Assembly: GCA_040755535.1 (NCBI GenBank)
Contig: JBFMAV010000025.1
Coordinates: 1 to 56,173 of the forward strand
Direction: 5' to 3'
Origin: Aquabacter sp040755535
Lineage (GTDB): Bacteria; Pseudomonadota; Alphaproteobacteria; Rhizobiales; Xanthobacteraceae
Length of the DNA stretch: 56,173 bases
The notes below the pieces were generated by a model that saw nothing but the letters and a program-made list of their open reading frames with translations, was not told the DNA's origin and searched no databases. Numbering within the stretch: the stretch's first letter is position 1; every line of letters begins with the position of its first letter. Shown here in pieces: positions 42,500 through 53,187 of this stretch. The position numbers and the translations under genes are program-made.

Positions 42500-42772
42500 C
42501 GTGCGGAAATCCTGAAGGCGAGTGGCGATATGGCCTGTCCAAAGCAGCGCCCCTGCTCCCGACGAACCGCCGATGCGCCACCGGCTGTGAACGTTGCAGT
42601 GCAAACCCTGCCGGGTTGATCCGCGCGCGACCGGCGAAGCAGCCCCAAGACGGCATCAAGAAGGCGATACATGGCGGGAGGATGGCCGGTTTCCTGCCGC
42701 GCTGCAAGCAGAGCCGGTTGCGGCGCGCGCGGCGCCTTGCCCCGGCCCGGGCCAAGCGGCATAAGTGCAGGC

Positions 42773-43639
42773 ATGCAAGAGCTTGTGGCCCGCGCGCCGG
42801 CCAAGGTCAATCTCACGCTGCGCGTGCTGCGCCGCCGCGAGGACGGGTTTCACGATCTCGCGAGCCTGGTGGTGTTCGCGGGTACGGGGGATCTTCTCAG
42901 CCTGCAACCGGCCCCGGAATTGTCCTTGACTGTCGGCGGCCCCCGCGCCGAGGCCGCAGGCCCGCAGGCGGACAATCTGATCCTGAAGGCTGCCCGTGCC
43001 CTCGCGACGCGGGTGCCGGGCCTCAAGGTTGGGGCATTTCATCTCGAAAAGCGGCTGCCGGTGGCGGCGGGCCTTGGCGGCGGATCCTCGGACGCCGCCG
43101 CAGCCTTGCGCCTGCTCGCGCGGCTGAACGGGCTTGCCGGGGATCATCCCGCCCTGCTGGAGGCGGCGCGGATGACCGGCTCGGACGTGCCTGTCTGTCT
43201 CGATCCGCGCGCCCGTCTCATGGGCGGGGTGGGGGACGTCCTGTCCGCCCCCCTCGGGCTGCCGCCGCTCTTTGCCGTCCTCGTCAATTGCGGGGCCGCC
43301 GTGCCGACGGCGCCGGTCTTCAAGGCCCTGGGCCTCGCGCCGGGCGAAGTGCTGCGCGGGCCGGCTCATCCCGACCCTTGGCCGCAGGGCGTGCCCCTGG
43401 CCGCGCTTCTGCCCGCCTTGTCCAACGATCTGGAAGCCCCCGCCCTCAGCGTTGCGCCCGCCATCGGGGAAGCGCGGGCGGCGCTGCTGGCAGCGCCGGA
43501 AGCGTGGCTGGTGCGCATGTCCGGCTCCGGCGCAACCCTGTTCGCCTTGGTGGCGGATTGCCGCGCCGCCGGCCGGCTGGCGCGGCGCCTCACGGCGTCC
43601 CATCCCGGGTGGTGGGTGCGCCCCACGGTTCTGCGATGA
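42773..43639 (+). CDS. ispE: 4-diphosphocytidyl-2-C-methyl-D-erythritol kinase
   Basis: 288-residue GHMP-family kinase of the MEP isoprenoid pathway. It phosphorylates the 2-hydroxyl of CDP-methylerythritol. Motifs are ARAPAKVNLTLRVLRRREDGFHD (start and substrate site, split around VNLTLRV), the ATP loop GLGGGSSDAA at 100-109, and the C-terminal MSGSGATLFAL. ATG 42773 gives the family length, though its ribosome-binding site is weak. The stop overlaps the ynfA start (ATGA). The polyprenyl synthase 340 bp downstream uses the pathway's products. Confidence 0.95.
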   Translation: MQELVARAPAKVNLTLRVLRRREDGFHDLASLVVFAGTGDLLSLQPAPELSLTVGGPRAEAAGPQADNLILKAARALATRVPGLKVGAFHLEKRLPVAAGLGGGSSDAAAALRLLARLNGLAGDHPALLEAARMTGSDVPVCLDPRARLMGGVGDVLSAPLGLPPLFAVLVNCGAAVPTAPVFKALGLAPGEVLRGPAHPDPWPQGVPLAALLPALSNDLEAPALSVAPAIGEARAALLAAPEAWLVRMSGSGATLFALVADCRAAGRLARRLTASHPGWWVRPTVLR

Positions 43640-43956
43640 CGCTCGCCGCTTATCTCGTCGCTGCGCTGGCGGAGGTCGCCGGCTGCTTCGCCTTCTGGCA
43701 TGTGGTGCGTGCGGGCGGCTCTGCGCTCTGGCTCCTCGCCGGCATGGCGAGCCTTGCCGTGTTCGCCGCCGCCCTGACGCAGGTGGAGGCGAGCGCCGCC
43801 GGGCGCGCCTTCGCGGCCTATGGCGGCATCTATATCGCCGCCTCGCTCGCCTGGATGTGGGCGGTGGAGGGGATGCGGCCAGACCGGTTCGATCTGGCCG
43901 GGATGCTGGTGTGCCTTGCGGGCGCCGCCATCATCCTGTGGGCGCCGCGCGGCTGA
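43636..43956 (+). CDS. ynfA: YnfA/UPF0060-family small membrane protein
   Basis: 106-residue inner-membrane protein with four helices covering nearly its whole length (AAYLVAALAEVAGCFAFW, LWLLAGMASLAVFAAAL, GGIYIAASLAWMWAV, LAGMLVCLAGAAIILWA). This is the UPF0060 pattern, related in topology to small multidrug resistance proteins. RAFAAYGGIYI is the family's best-conserved stretch. The ATG overlaps the ispE stop by 4 nt, so translation is coupled. Substrate unknown. Confidence 0.92.
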   Translation: MTLAAYLVAALAEVAGCFAFWHVVRAGGSALWLLAGMASLAVFAAALTQVEASAAGRAFAAYGGIYIAASLAWMWAVEGMRPDRFDLAGMLVCLAGAAIILWAPRG

Positions 43957-43977
43957 ACGTCGTCCCGGCCGCGTGCC

Positions 43978-44985
43978 TCAGTGGGCACGCGAAATGCAGA
44001 AATCCACGGCTTCGGTCAGCGCGTCCTTGGCGGGGCCGGGCGCGAACAGCGCCAGCGCATCCTTGGCGATGGCGCCGTAATGACGCGCGCGCTCGATGGT
44101 GTCGGCGAGCGCCCGGTGCTTGGTGAGCAGCCCCACCGCATGGGCGAGGTTTTCCTCGGAGGCGTCCCCGCCCTCCACCGCGCGCTTCCAGAAGGCGCGC
44201 TCCTCCGCGTCGCCCCGGCGGAAGGCCAAAACGACGGGAAGCGTGATTTTCCCCTCGCGGAAATCGTCGCCGACATTCTTGCCGAGCTTGGCCTGGCTGC
44301 CGCCATAGTCGAGCGCGTCGTCCACCAGCTGGAAGGCGATGCCGAGATTCATGCCGTAGCTGCGGCAGGCGCCCTGCTCGCCCTTGGGCCGCTGGCCGAG
44401 CACCGCGCCCACCTCGCAGGCGGCGGCAAACAATTCGGCGGTCTTGCCGCGGATGACCGCGAGATAATCGTCCTCGGAGGTCTCGGTGTTCTTGGCGGCG
44501 GCGAGCTGCATCACCTCGCCCTCGGCGATGACGCAGGCGGCGGTGGAGAGAATATCGAGGCAGGTGAGGGAGCCCACCTCCACCATCATCTTGAAGGCCT
44601 GGCCGAGCAGGAAGTCGCCCACCAGCACGCTCGCCTCGTTGCCCCAGAGCTTGCGCGCCGCGAGCTTTCCGCGCCGCATGTCGCTCTCGTCCACCACATC
44701 GTCATGGAGCAGCGTGGCCGTGTGCATGAATTCGACCGAGGCGGCGAGCTTCACATGCCCCTCGCCCTGGTAGCCGCTCAGCGCGGCGCAGGCGAGGGTC
44801 AGCATGGGTCGCAGCCGCTTGCCGCCGCCGGAAATGAGATGGTTCGCCACCTCGGGAATCATGGAGACGTCCGAGCCGGTGCGCGCCAGGATGGTGGCGT
44901 TCACGCGGTCCATGTCCGCTTTCACGAGGCGGACCAGGGCCTCCAGGGAGGGTTCGTTGGGCTCGAACGGAAGGACGACGGCCAA
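43978..44985 (-). CDS. Polyprenyl (octa/decaprenyl) diphosphate synthase
   Basis: 335-residue trans-prenyltransferase that builds the ubiquinone side chain from FPP/GGPP and IPP. First Asp-rich motif LLHDDVVDES has D95, D96 and D99; the second is QLVDDALDYGG near 217-226. GGGKRLRPML near residue 53 is the IPP-binding site. Residues 4-5 positions before the first Asp motif are small to medium, consistent with a long product, but chain length cannot be set from sequence. TTG start at 44985 with GGGAG 8 nt upstream; no ATG alternative is near. It is convergent with ynfA. Confidence 0.93.
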   Translation of the reverse strand: MAVVLPFEPNEPSLEALVRLVKADMDRVNATILARTGSDVSMIPEVANHLISGGGKRLRPMLTLACAALSGYQGEGHVKLAASVEFMHTATLLHDDVVDESDMRRGKLAARKLWGNEASVLVGDFLLGQAFKMMVEVGSLTCLDILSTAACVIAEGEVMQLAAAKNTETSEDDYLAVIRGKTAELFAAACEVGAVLGQRPKGEQGACRSYGMNLGIAFQLVDDALDYGGSQAKLGKNVGDDFREGKITLPVVLAFRRGDAEERAFWKRAVEGGDASEENLAHAVGLLTKHRALADTIERARHYGAIAKDALALFAPGPAKDALTEAVDFCISRAH

Positions 44986-45131
44986 GAAAAGCTCCCGCTT
45001 GTCAGTCAGGCGGGCGCACCATAGGGAGGAGAACGGGTTTCGTGCAAGTCACGGCCGCGAAAGGATCGCGGCCCCGGGTGCGACGATCCGCCTCCGCCCC
45101 GCGCGGCGGCGTGGCGCGAAGGAGAAGCGGC

Positions 45132-45359
45132 ATGCGGGACATCGTGCGCACCAATGACGTGGTTCTGATCTCGGCGGTGGAGGCGCTGCTCGCCTCGGCG
45201 GGCATTGGGTGCCTGGTGGCCGATACCCATGTCAGCGTGCTGGAAGGCTCCATCGGAATCCTGCCGCGCCGCATCCTGGTGATCGACGAGGATGAAGCGC
45301 GCGCCCGCCGCCTGCTGACCGACGCGGACCTCGGCCATGTGCTCTATGACGGACCTTGA
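45132..45359 (+). CDS. DUF2007-domain protein
   Basis: 75-residue protein with the DUF2007 (putative signal-transducing) fold: MRDIVRTNDVVLISAVEALL, VADTHVSVLEGSIGILPRRI and IDEDEARARRLLTDADLG. Function unknown. ATG 45132 has AAGGAGAAG upstream; the longer in-frame start at 45042 adds only Arg-rich sequence. It overlaps the methyltransferase gene by 14 nt and is divergent from the polyprenyl synthase. Confidence 0.9.
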   Translation: MRDIVRTNDVVLISAVEALLASAGIGCLVADTHVSVLEGSIGILPRRILVIDEDEARARRLLTDADLGHVLYDGP

Positions 45360-46068
45360 GACGCCCGCTTCCACCAGCCGCGACGCCTTTCTGGACGGCC
45401 GGCTGATTCTGGAACAGCCCCGGCGCGGCCACCGCATCGGCCATGACGCGCTGCTGCTGGCGGGCCTGGCGCGCGAGGAGGATCGTGCCATCGCGGATTT
45501 CGGCGCCGGTGTGGGTGGGGCGGGGCTCGCCGCGCTGATCGCCCACCCGCAGGCGCGGGCGGTGCTGGTGGAGCGTGAGACGGACATTGCCGCGCTGGCC
45601 GCGCGCAATGTCATGCGCAATGGCCTCGATGGGCGCTGCACCGTTCTGTGCGCGGATGTGGAGCATCTGAACCGCAAAGGCGGCGCCGCGCTGGAGCCGG
45701 TGGACCTCGTCCTCGCCAATCCGCCCTTCAACCTGACCCGCGCCCATCGCGTTTCGCCCGATGCGGCGCGCGCGCGGGCGCACATGGCAGAGGAGGGACT
45801 GCTGGCGGCCTGGGTGGTCGCGGCGGCGCGCTGCCTCAAGCCGGCCGGGCGGCTCGGCCTGATCCTGCGGCCGAGCGAATTGCCCTTGGTGTTCCAGGCG
45901 CTTCAAGGGCGGTTCGGCGCGCTGGAGATCCAGGGCGTGCATTCCCATCCGGGCCGCCCCGCCGTGCGGCTTCTGCTGCGCGCCATCAAGGGGCGCCGCA
46001 CGCCGCCGAGCCTCTTGCCGGGCGTGGTATTGAGCGCGGGCGACCGCCTGGAGCCGTCCGGCGATTGA
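45346..46068 (+). CDS. tRNA1(Val) adenine-N6-methyltransferase-like protein
   Basis: 240-residue class I SAM-dependent methyltransferase of the TrmN6/YfiC type. SAM motif I is IADFGAGVGGAGLAAL (49-64). The catalytic N6-adenine motif NPPF is at 125-128. GRLGLILRPSELP follows in the C-terminal half. Typical substrates are tRNA or other adenine-containing RNA; the exact target here is inferred. ATG 45346 (MTDLET) is used, ATG 45337 is three codons earlier. It overlaps the DUF2007 gene and converges on 46670 with an 8-bp gap. Confidence 0.87.
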   Translation: MTDLETPASTSRDAFLDGRLILEQPRRGHRIGHDALLLAGLAREEDRAIADFGAGVGGAGLAALIAHPQARAVLVERETDIAALAARNVMRNGLDGRCTVLCADVEHLNRKGGAALEPVDLVLANPPFNLTRAHRVSPDAARARAHMAEEGLLAAWVVAAARCLKPAGRLGLILRPSELPLVFQALQGRFGALEIQGVHSHPGRPAVRLLLRAIKGRRTPPSLLPGVVLSAGDRLEPSGD

Positions 46069-46076
46069 GCAAAGCG

Positions 46077-46670
46077 CTAGCCGATCACGTCCGCCACCAG
46101 CGTCGAGGCAATGGCGAGGATCAGCAGAACGAGGCTCGTGCGCCGGCCCGAGACGCACAGCAGGGCCACCAGAAGCCCGGCCGTTCCCAAGGGCGCGAGG
46201 AAGGCGAACAGGCTTCCCTCTTCCGACCCCCCAAGTTCGATGCCGAGGAGAATCAGCGCCACCTCATAGGCGAACATGACGGAATTCACCGCCAGCAGCC
46301 CACCGATGACGATGCGGCGGACCTTGAAATAATAGAGGTCGAAATCCGGCCAGAGCTTCACGTCCGCCGGAAAGACGAATGTGGAGAGGCCGAAATAGGC
46401 GCCGATCACCGCCATGAAGCCGGCGAGGCCCGGCAGGTTGTTGGGCAGATGGGGGCCGAGCAGGGCGAAATTGAACCAGAAGGTCACTTGGTCCAGCAGC
46501 ATGAAGGCGCCGAGGGTCGGCGCCAGCCAGCCCACATGGATCGGCGGCCCGGCGGCTTCCTCCACTCGGTGCTGGATGCGCCAGACCCGCGCGAAGCCCT
46601 TCAGCAATTCCGTAATCGACAGCGCGAGCACGATGCCGAACACCCGCGCCACGAGGTCGAAACTGGTCAT
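46077..46670 (-). CDS. Hypothetical membrane protein
   Basis: 197-residue protein with about five hydrophobic segments: FGIVLALSITELLKGFA, WLAPTLGAFMLLDQVTFWF, GFMAVIGAYFGLSTFVF, GGLLAVNSVMFAYEVALILL and TSLVLLILAIASTLVADVI. Loops are short and charged (RVWRIQHRVEEA). No family recognised. ATG 46670 has AAGGA upstream. It lies 69 bp downstream of alr in the leftward direction and may be the last gene of the dnaB-alr transcript. Confidence 0.72.
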   Translation of the reverse strand: MTSFDLVARVFGIVLALSITELLKGFARVWRIQHRVEEAAGPPIHVGWLAPTLGAFMLLDQVTFWFNFALLGPHLPNNLPGLAGFMAVIGAYFGLSTFVFPADVKLWPDFDLYYFKVRRIVIGGLLAVNSVMFAYEVALILLGIELGGSEEGSLFAFLAPLGTAGLLVALLCVSGRRTSLVLLILAIASTLVADVIG

Positions 46671-46739
46671 GGGCTGGTCCTTTCAGGCCATGCGGGCGTC
46701 TGCGGAAGGGCGGTGCGCGGGAGAAAAGCGGGGTGAGAC

Positions 46740-47846
46740 TCAGCCCCCGATATAGACGCGGTGATAACGACGCCCGAGCGAGGTGAGCACCTCATAGCCG
46801 ATGGTGCCGCCATGGGCCGCGAGTTCGTCCACGCTGATCCCCGCGCCGAGGATCACGGCGCGATCGCCGCGCTGCACCGCGTCCTCGGGCAGGTCCGTCA
46901 CGTCCACGGCGGTCAGGTCCATGGAGACGCGGCCCACCAGCGGGCAGCGCCGCCCCGCGAGGACGGCGTCGGCGCCGGGGCGGCCGTCGCTGGATCCGAA
47001 GGCGCGCAGAAAGCCGTCCGCATAGCCGAAGGAGAGCACCGCGATGCGGCTGTCGCGGGACAAGGTCTGCGCCGCGCCATAGCCCACCGTGTCGCCGGGA
47101 AGGCCGCGCCGCACCTGGATGACGGGCACCTCCAGCCGCACCACCGGCTTCAGCGCCGGCCGGCCCGCGATCGGCGCGCCGCCATACAGCGCGATGCCGG
47201 GGCGCGCGAGGTCGAAATGATAGGCGCCGTCCATCAGGCATCCGGCGGAATTGGCGAGCGAGGCCGGAATGCCGGGAAAGGCCGCCGCCACCTCGGCGAA
47301 CAGGGCGCGCTGGCGCGCGGTCAAGGGATGGCCGGGCGCGTCGGCGCAGGCGAGGTGCGTCATGATCAGGCAGGGCGTGAAGCCGGCCCCGCGCTGGGCG
47401 AGCGCCAGCGCCTCCTCGCGCGACAGGCCGAGGCGGTTCATGCCGGTGTCCACATGGAGCGCCGCCGGCAAATCGGCGCCGCGCGCCGCACATTCGCGCG
47501 CCCACTCCTCCACTTCGCCGACGCTGCCCAGAACCGGGCGCGCCCGGCTTGCGACCAGGAGATCCGCATTGCCGGGCAGAAGCCCCCCCAGCACATAGAT
47601 GGTCGCCTCCGGCAGGACCGCGCGCAGCCGCGCGCCTTCCTCGGCGAGCGCCACGAAGAAGGTGCGCGCGCCCGCGCGCCACAAAGCCGGCGCCGCCTTA
47701 TCGATGCCGAGGCCATAGGCATTGGCCTTGACGACCGCGCCGCATTCGGCGGGCGCGACCTGGTCGGAAAGGGTGCGCCAATTGTCGGCGAGGGCGGCAA
47801 GGTCGATGGTGAGGACGGCGCCTGTGGCGCCGGGAAGGTCGGTCAT
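46740..47846 (-). CDS. alr: Alanine racemase
   Basis: 368-residue PLP enzyme that makes D-alanine for peptidoglycan. The PLP lysine is K40 in VVKANAYGLG. The catalytic tyrosine region is DTVGYGAAQTL, with the C-terminal beta domain carrying GRVSMDLTAVDVTDLP. HVDTGMNRLGLS is also conserved. The ATG overlaps the dnaB stop by 4 nt, so alr is coupled to dnaB, an arrangement common among alphaproteobacteria. No catabolic dad genes are nearby, so a biosynthetic role is likely. Confidence 0.96.
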   Translation of the reverse strand: MTDLPGATGAVLTIDLAALADNWRTLSDQVAPAECGAVVKANAYGLGIDKAAPALWRAGARTFFVALAEEGARLRAVLPEATIYVLGGLLPGNADLLVASRARPVLGSVGEVEEWARECAARGADLPAALHVDTGMNRLGLSREEALALAQRGAGFTPCLIMTHLACADAPGHPLTARQRALFAEVAAAFPGIPASLANSAGCLMDGAYHFDLARPGIALYGGAPIAGRPALKPVVRLEVPVIQVRRGLPGDTVGYGAAQTLSRDSRIAVLSFGYADGFLRAFGSSDGRPGADAVLAGRRCPLVGRVSMDLTAVDVTDLPEDAVQRGDRAVILGAGISVDELAAHGGTIGYEVLTSLGRRYHRVYIGG

Positions 47847-49327
47847 CTGGGTTCCGGGAATCGGTCCGGCTGGGCGAGGTTGGAGAAGCGCGTGAACTGC
47901 GCCTCGAACTGTACCTTCACCGTGCCGGTGGGGCCATGGCGCTGCTTGCCGATGATGATTTCGGCGGTGCCCTCACACGCCTTCATATCGGTTTCCCACT
48001 TGAACCATTCCTCCGTGCCGGGCTTCGGCTCCCGGCTTTTCAGATAATATTCCTCGCGAAACACGAACATGACCACGTCCGCGTCCTGCTCGATGGAGCC
48101 GGATTCGCGCAGGTCCGCCAGTTGCGGGCGCTTGTCGTCGCGCGCCTCCACCTGACGCGACAATTGGGAGAGCGCCATGATCGGCACTTTCAACTCTTTC
48201 GCCAGTGCCTTCAGGCCGGTGGTGATCTCGGTGATTTCCTGCACGCGCCCCTGGGAGGAGCTTTTGGACGAGCCGGTGAGGAGTTGGAGATAGTCCACCA
48301 CCATGAAGTCCAGCCCCCTCTGGCGCTTGAGGCGCCGGGCGCGGGCGGTCAGTTGGGCGATGGAGATGCCACCGGTATCGTCGATGTAGAGTGGCACCAC
48401 CTGCATGGTCTGGGCGGCGGCGGCGAGCTTGGAGAATTCGCTTTCCGAAATGTCGCCGCGCCGCACCTTGTAGGAGGGGATCTCGGTCTGTTCGGAGAGG
48501 ATACGGGTGGCCAATTGCTCGGCCGACATTTCCAGCGAGAAGAAGCCGACAATGCCGCCGGAGAGATTTTTCACCGCCCCGTCGGGCTGGGTCTCGCCGC
48601 GATAGGAGGCGGCGATGTGATAGGCGATGTTGGTGGCGAGCGAAGTCTTGCCCATGGCCGGGCGGCCCGCGAGAATGATGAGGTCCGAGGGCTGGAGGCC
48701 GCCCATCTGGTGGTCGAGGTCATCGAGCCCGGAGGCGATGCCGGAGAGGTGCCCGTCGCGCTGATAGGCATTGGACGCCATGTCCACGGCCTCGCGCAGC
48801 GCCTCGCCGAACCGCAGGAAGCCGCCGTCATAGCGCCCGCTCTCGGCGATGGCGTAGAGGCGCTTTTCGGCTTCCTCGATCTGTTCCTGGGGGCTCGCCT
48901 CGACCGGGGCGTCATAGGCGTCGGTGACGATCTCCTCGCCGATGCGGATCAGTTCGCGCCGCACCGACAGGTCATAGATGGCCCGCCCGTAATCCTCGGC
49001 ATTGATGATGGTGGTCGCCTCGGCGGCGAGGCGCGCGAGATAGCGCGGCCCGGTGAGGCCCGCCACGTCCAGGTCCGCGGGCAGAAACGTCTTCAGCGTG
49101 ACCGGCGTCGCGATCTTGCCGGCCCGGATCAGCGAGCCCGACAGCTCGAAGATGCGCGCGTGGATGGGCTCGTAGAAATGCTCCGGCCGCAGGAAGTCCG
49201 ACACGCGGTAGAAGGCTTCGTTGTTCACCAGGATGGCGCCCAGCAGCGCCTGTTCCGCCTCCACATTGTGGGGCGCCTGACGGAAGGACGGGTCGGTCTG
49301 GGCCTTGGCCGCGGGTAGGTCGAGCAT
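47843..49327 (-). CDS. dnaB: Replicative DNA helicase DnaB
   Basis: 494-residue hexameric replication helicase. The N-terminal primase-interacting domain is about 15-120 (PHNVEAEQALLGAIL). The RecA-like domain starts near 185, with Walker A GRPAMGKTS at 221-229, then FFSLEMSAEQLATRIL and FMVVDYLQLLTGS (Walker B). DLRESGSIEQDADVVMFVFREEYY is typical of the C-terminal part. No intein is present. ATG 49327. It is divergent from the Kef-type antiporter over 259 bp and heads the dnaB-alr unit. Confidence 0.97.
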   Translation of the reverse strand: MLDLPAAKAQTDPSFRQAPHNVEAEQALLGAILVNNEAFYRVSDFLRPEHFYEPIHARIFELSGSLIRAGKIATPVTLKTFLPADLDVAGLTGPRYLARLAAEATTIINAEDYGRAIYDLSVRRELIRIGEEIVTDAYDAPVEASPQEQIEEAEKRLYAIAESGRYDGGFLRFGEALREAVDMASNAYQRDGHLSGIASGLDDLDHQMGGLQPSDLIILAGRPAMGKTSLATNIAYHIAASYRGETQPDGAVKNLSGGIVGFFSLEMSAEQLATRILSEQTEIPSYKVRRGDISESEFSKLAAAAQTMQVVPLYIDDTGGISIAQLTARARRLKRQRGLDFMVVDYLQLLTGSSKSSSQGRVQEITEITTGLKALAKELKVPIMALSQLSRQVEARDDKRPQLADLRESGSIEQDADVVMFVFREEYYLKSREPKPGTEEWFKWETDMKACEGTAEIIIGKQRHGPTGTVKVQFEAQFTRFSNLAQPDRFPEPR

Positions 49328-49586
49328 GGTGCGCCTGATGATGGCCGGGGGACTGGTTTAGCAAAAGTCCGATTTACGATCCCCTTCCATGCGGGCGATC
49401 GCGCCCCGGTTTTGCATGCGAAAGAATCATGGGGAAAAGCCAAGGGCAATGCGCCCGCCCCGTGCCCGCGCGCAGGGCAGCCCCGCAAGCGCCGCGCGCC
49501 TCATGCATTGCGGCGGTGCGGCTCTTTACGTTAGGTGATGATATCGGCCGTTCGGCGGCCTCCCCGCGACCGCGAGAGGAACTCCC

Positions 49587-51428
49587 ATGGCCGAGGCCGC
49601 CAGCGTCGAACTGGTCCAGATCGTCTCGGTGCTCGGCGCCGGTGTCCTGGCCGCCCCCCTCTTCAAACGCGCGGGGCTCGGCTCCGTGCTCGGCTATCTC
49701 GCCGCTGGCGTGGCCATCGGCCCCTTCGGCCTTAAGGTGATCGCCGCGCCCGAGGCGGTGCTGCACTTTGCCGAACTCGGCGTCGTCATGTTCCTGTTCG
49801 TCATCGGCCTGGAGATGCGCCCGGCGCGGCTCTGGGGCCTGCGGCGGGAGATTTTCGGGCTCGGCGCCGCCCAGGTCTGCGCCTGCGGGGCGCTGCTGAC
49901 CGGGCTCGGCGTTCTTGCGGGCCTCGCGCCGGCGGTCGCCTTCATCGCCGCCATGGGTTTCGTCCTGTCCTCCACCGCCGCCATCATGCAGATCCTGGAC
50001 GAATCGGGAGAGACGGCGGCCCCGGCCGGCCAGCGGGCGGTGTCGATCCTGCTGCTGGAAGACCTCGCCATCGTGCCGCTTCTGGCCCTGGTGGCGCTGC
50101 TGGCGCCCGCGAGCGGCGGCAACATGATGGCCGACTGGGCCAATATGCTGCTCGCCCTCGGCGCGGTGGCGATCGTGGTGGCCGCCGGCCGCTGGCTGCT
50201 CAATCCCATGTTCGCGCTGCTCTCCGCCGCGAAGGCGCGCGAGGTGATGACGGCGGCGGCGCTGGTGGTGGTGCTGGGCACCGCGCTGCTGATGCAGGTC
50301 TCCGGCCTGTCCATGGCCATGGGTGCGTTCCTCGCCGGCGTGCTGCTCTCCGGCTCCTCCTTCCGCCATCAGTTGGAGGCGGACATCGAACCGTTCCGGG
50401 GCCTGCTGCTCGGCCTGTTCTTCATGGCGGTGGGCATGTCGCTGGACCTGCGCGTGGTGGCCGAGAACTGGGTTCTCGTGGCGCTGGCGGTGGCGAGCTA
50501 CATGTTCGTGAAGGCGATCGGCATCGTCATCGTGGCGCTGCTGTTCGGCGCCAGTCGCCGCGAGGCCATTTCCCGCGCCGCGCTGTTCGCGCAGGGCGGT
50601 GAGTTCGCCTTTGTGCTGTACGGCGCAGCGGCGGCGGAAGGCCTGTTCGACGCCCAGACCAACGCCATCATGGCATCGACCGTCATTCTCTCCATGGTGC
50701 TGACGCCGCTCGCGGTGATCGCGGTGCGCCGCCTTCTGCCCCCGGTGGCGCCGGACCTGACCGGCATCGAGGGACCCGACGGCGCGGGACGGGCGGTTCT
50801 GCTCATCGGCTTTGGGCGCTTCGGGCAGATGGTGAGCCAGGCTTTGCTTGCCCGTGGCATGGACGTGACCATCATCGACAACGATCCCGAAATGATCCGG
50901 GGCGCGGCCGAGTTCGGATTCAAGATCTATTATGGCGACGGCACCAATCTCGATGTCCTGCGCGCCTCCGGCGCCGCCTCGGCCCGCGCCATCTGCATCT
51001 GCGTCGATGATCGCAAGTCATCCGACAAGGCGGTGGAACTGTGCCAGTCCGCCTTTCCCGCGGCGGGCCTGCTGGTGCGCGCCTTCGACCGCGGCCATGC
51101 GCTGAAGCTCATCGAGGCCAATGTGGACGTGCAGGTGCGCGAGACGCTCGAATCCGCCTTCCTGTTCGGCCGCAAGGCGCTCGAATTTCTTGGCCTTTCG
51201 CCCGAGGAGGCGGACGAGACCATCGCGGATGTCCGCCGGCGCGATGCCGAGCGCCTGGCCCTGGAGCAGACCAGCGGCCAATATGCCGGCACGGCCCTGC
51301 TGCATTCCAACGGTCCCAAGCCCAAGCCGTTCACGCAGCCGCGCCATGCCGCCCAGCCGCTCAATCCCGCCGCGAGCGCGCTTGCCGCAGGCGCGGAGCC
51401 GCAGCCGGGCGCGCCGCCCGCGACCTGA
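49587..51428 (+). CDS. Kef-type monovalent cation:proton antiporter (CPA2)
   Basis: 613-residue CPA2 transporter. The membrane domain (about 1-390) has 12 or so helices, with GLGSVLGYLAAGVAIGPFG, FLFVIGLEMRP and MGFVLSSTAAIMQILDE. The TrkA-N/RCK domain (about 395-515) carries the nucleotide fold VLLIGFGRFGQMVSQALL and IDNDPEMIRGAAEFG. A low-complexity Pro/Ala tail (about 560-613) ends the protein. KefB/KefC are gated by glutathione; no ancillary KefF/KefG is adjacent, so glutathione control is uncertain. ATG 49587 with GAGAGGA upstream. Confidence 0.92.
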   Translation: MAEAASVELVQIVSVLGAGVLAAPLFKRAGLGSVLGYLAAGVAIGPFGLKVIAAPEAVLHFAELGVVMFLFVIGLEMRPARLWGLRREIFGLGAAQVCACGALLTGLGVLAGLAPAVAFIAAMGFVLSSTAAIMQILDESGETAAPAGQRAVSILLLEDLAIVPLLALVALLAPASGGNMMADWANMLLALGAVAIVVAAGRWLLNPMFALLSAAKAREVMTAAALVVVLGTALLMQVSGLSMAMGAFLAGVLLSGSSFRHQLEADIEPFRGLLLGLFFMAVGMSLDLRVVAENWVLVALAVASYMFVKAIGIVIVALLFGASRREAISRAALFAQGGEFAFVLYGAAAAEGLFDAQTNAIMASTVILSMVLTPLAVIAVRRLLPPVAPDLTGIEGPDGAGRAVLLIGFGRFGQMVSQALLARGMDVTIIDNDPEMIRGAAEFGFKIYYGDGTNLDVLRASGAASARAICICVDDRKSSDKAVELCQSAFPAAGLLVRAFDRGHALKLIEANVDVQVRETLESAFLFGRKALEFLGLSPEEADETIADVRRRDAERLALEQTSGQYAGTALLHSNGPKPKPFTQPRHAAQPLNPAASALAAGAEPQPGAPPAT

Positions 51429-51469
51429 CCCCCCGCGCAATCGTCATCGCGATGGGCTATAGAGGCGCC

Positions 51470-52392
<923 letters not shown>

Positions 52393-52396
<4 letters not shown>

Positions 52397-53154
52397 ACCT
52401 GCATGCCATCAAGGCCATCTATCTGTTCGAGATGGCGCGCACCTGGCGCACGCTGCTCCAGAGCGTGGTGTCGCCGGTCATCTCGACCGCGCTTTATTTC
52501 ATCGTCTTCGGCTCGGCCATCGGCGGGCACATGGCGGCCATTGACGGGGTGGATTACGGCGCCTTCATCGTGCCGGGTCTCATCATGCTGACCCTTCTGA
52601 CCCAGTCCATCACCAATGCCTCGTTCGGCATCTATTTCCCGCGCTTCATCGGCACCATCTATGAAGTGCTGTCCGCGCCCATCTCCTATGTGGAGATCGT
52701 CATCGGCTATGTGGGTGCAGCGGCCACCAAGTCCGTGATGCTGGGGCTCATCATCCTCGCCACCTCCACCTTCTTTGTGAATGTGCGGGTGGATCATCCG
52801 GTGTGGATGCTGGGCTTCCTGGTGCTGACCGCCGTCACCTTCTCGCTGTTCGGCTTCATCATCGGCATCTGGGCGGACAATTTCGAGAAGCTGCAGATGA
52901 TCCCGCTCCTGGTGGTGACGCCGCTCACCTTCCTGGGGGGCAGCTTCTATTCCATTGACATGCTGCCGCCCTTCTGGCGCAGCGTGACGCTGTTCAACCC
53001 GGTGGTCTATCTGGTGTCCGGCTTCCGCTGGAGCTTCTTCGGCGTCTCGGACGTGAACATAGCGGTGAGCCTGGGCATGACGCTGGTGTTCCTGGCGGCC
53101 TGCCTCGTGGCGGTATGGTGGATCTTCAAGACCGGCTATCGCCTGAAAAGCTGA
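52393..53154 (+). CDS. ABC-2-type permease, YadH-like
   Basis: 253-residue inner-membrane permease with six helices, pairing with the preceding ATPase (ATGA overlap). Family features are the start LHAIKAIYLFEMARTWRTLL, the central SITNASFGIYFPRFIGTIYEVL region and TPLTFLGGSFYSIDMLPPFW near residue 177. YadGH-type exporters move unidentified hydrophobic substrates or polymers outward. A GST gene follows after 33 bp. Confidence 0.92.
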
Positions 53155-53187
53155 GGCGGGGACCGCCGGACAGGGCAGGAGGCACGC

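Noticed and set aside
49627..49740. Possible RNA gene in the dnaB/Kef divergent region
   Set aside because: The conserved coding sequence of the antiporter already covers it; no structured RNA pattern was recognised.
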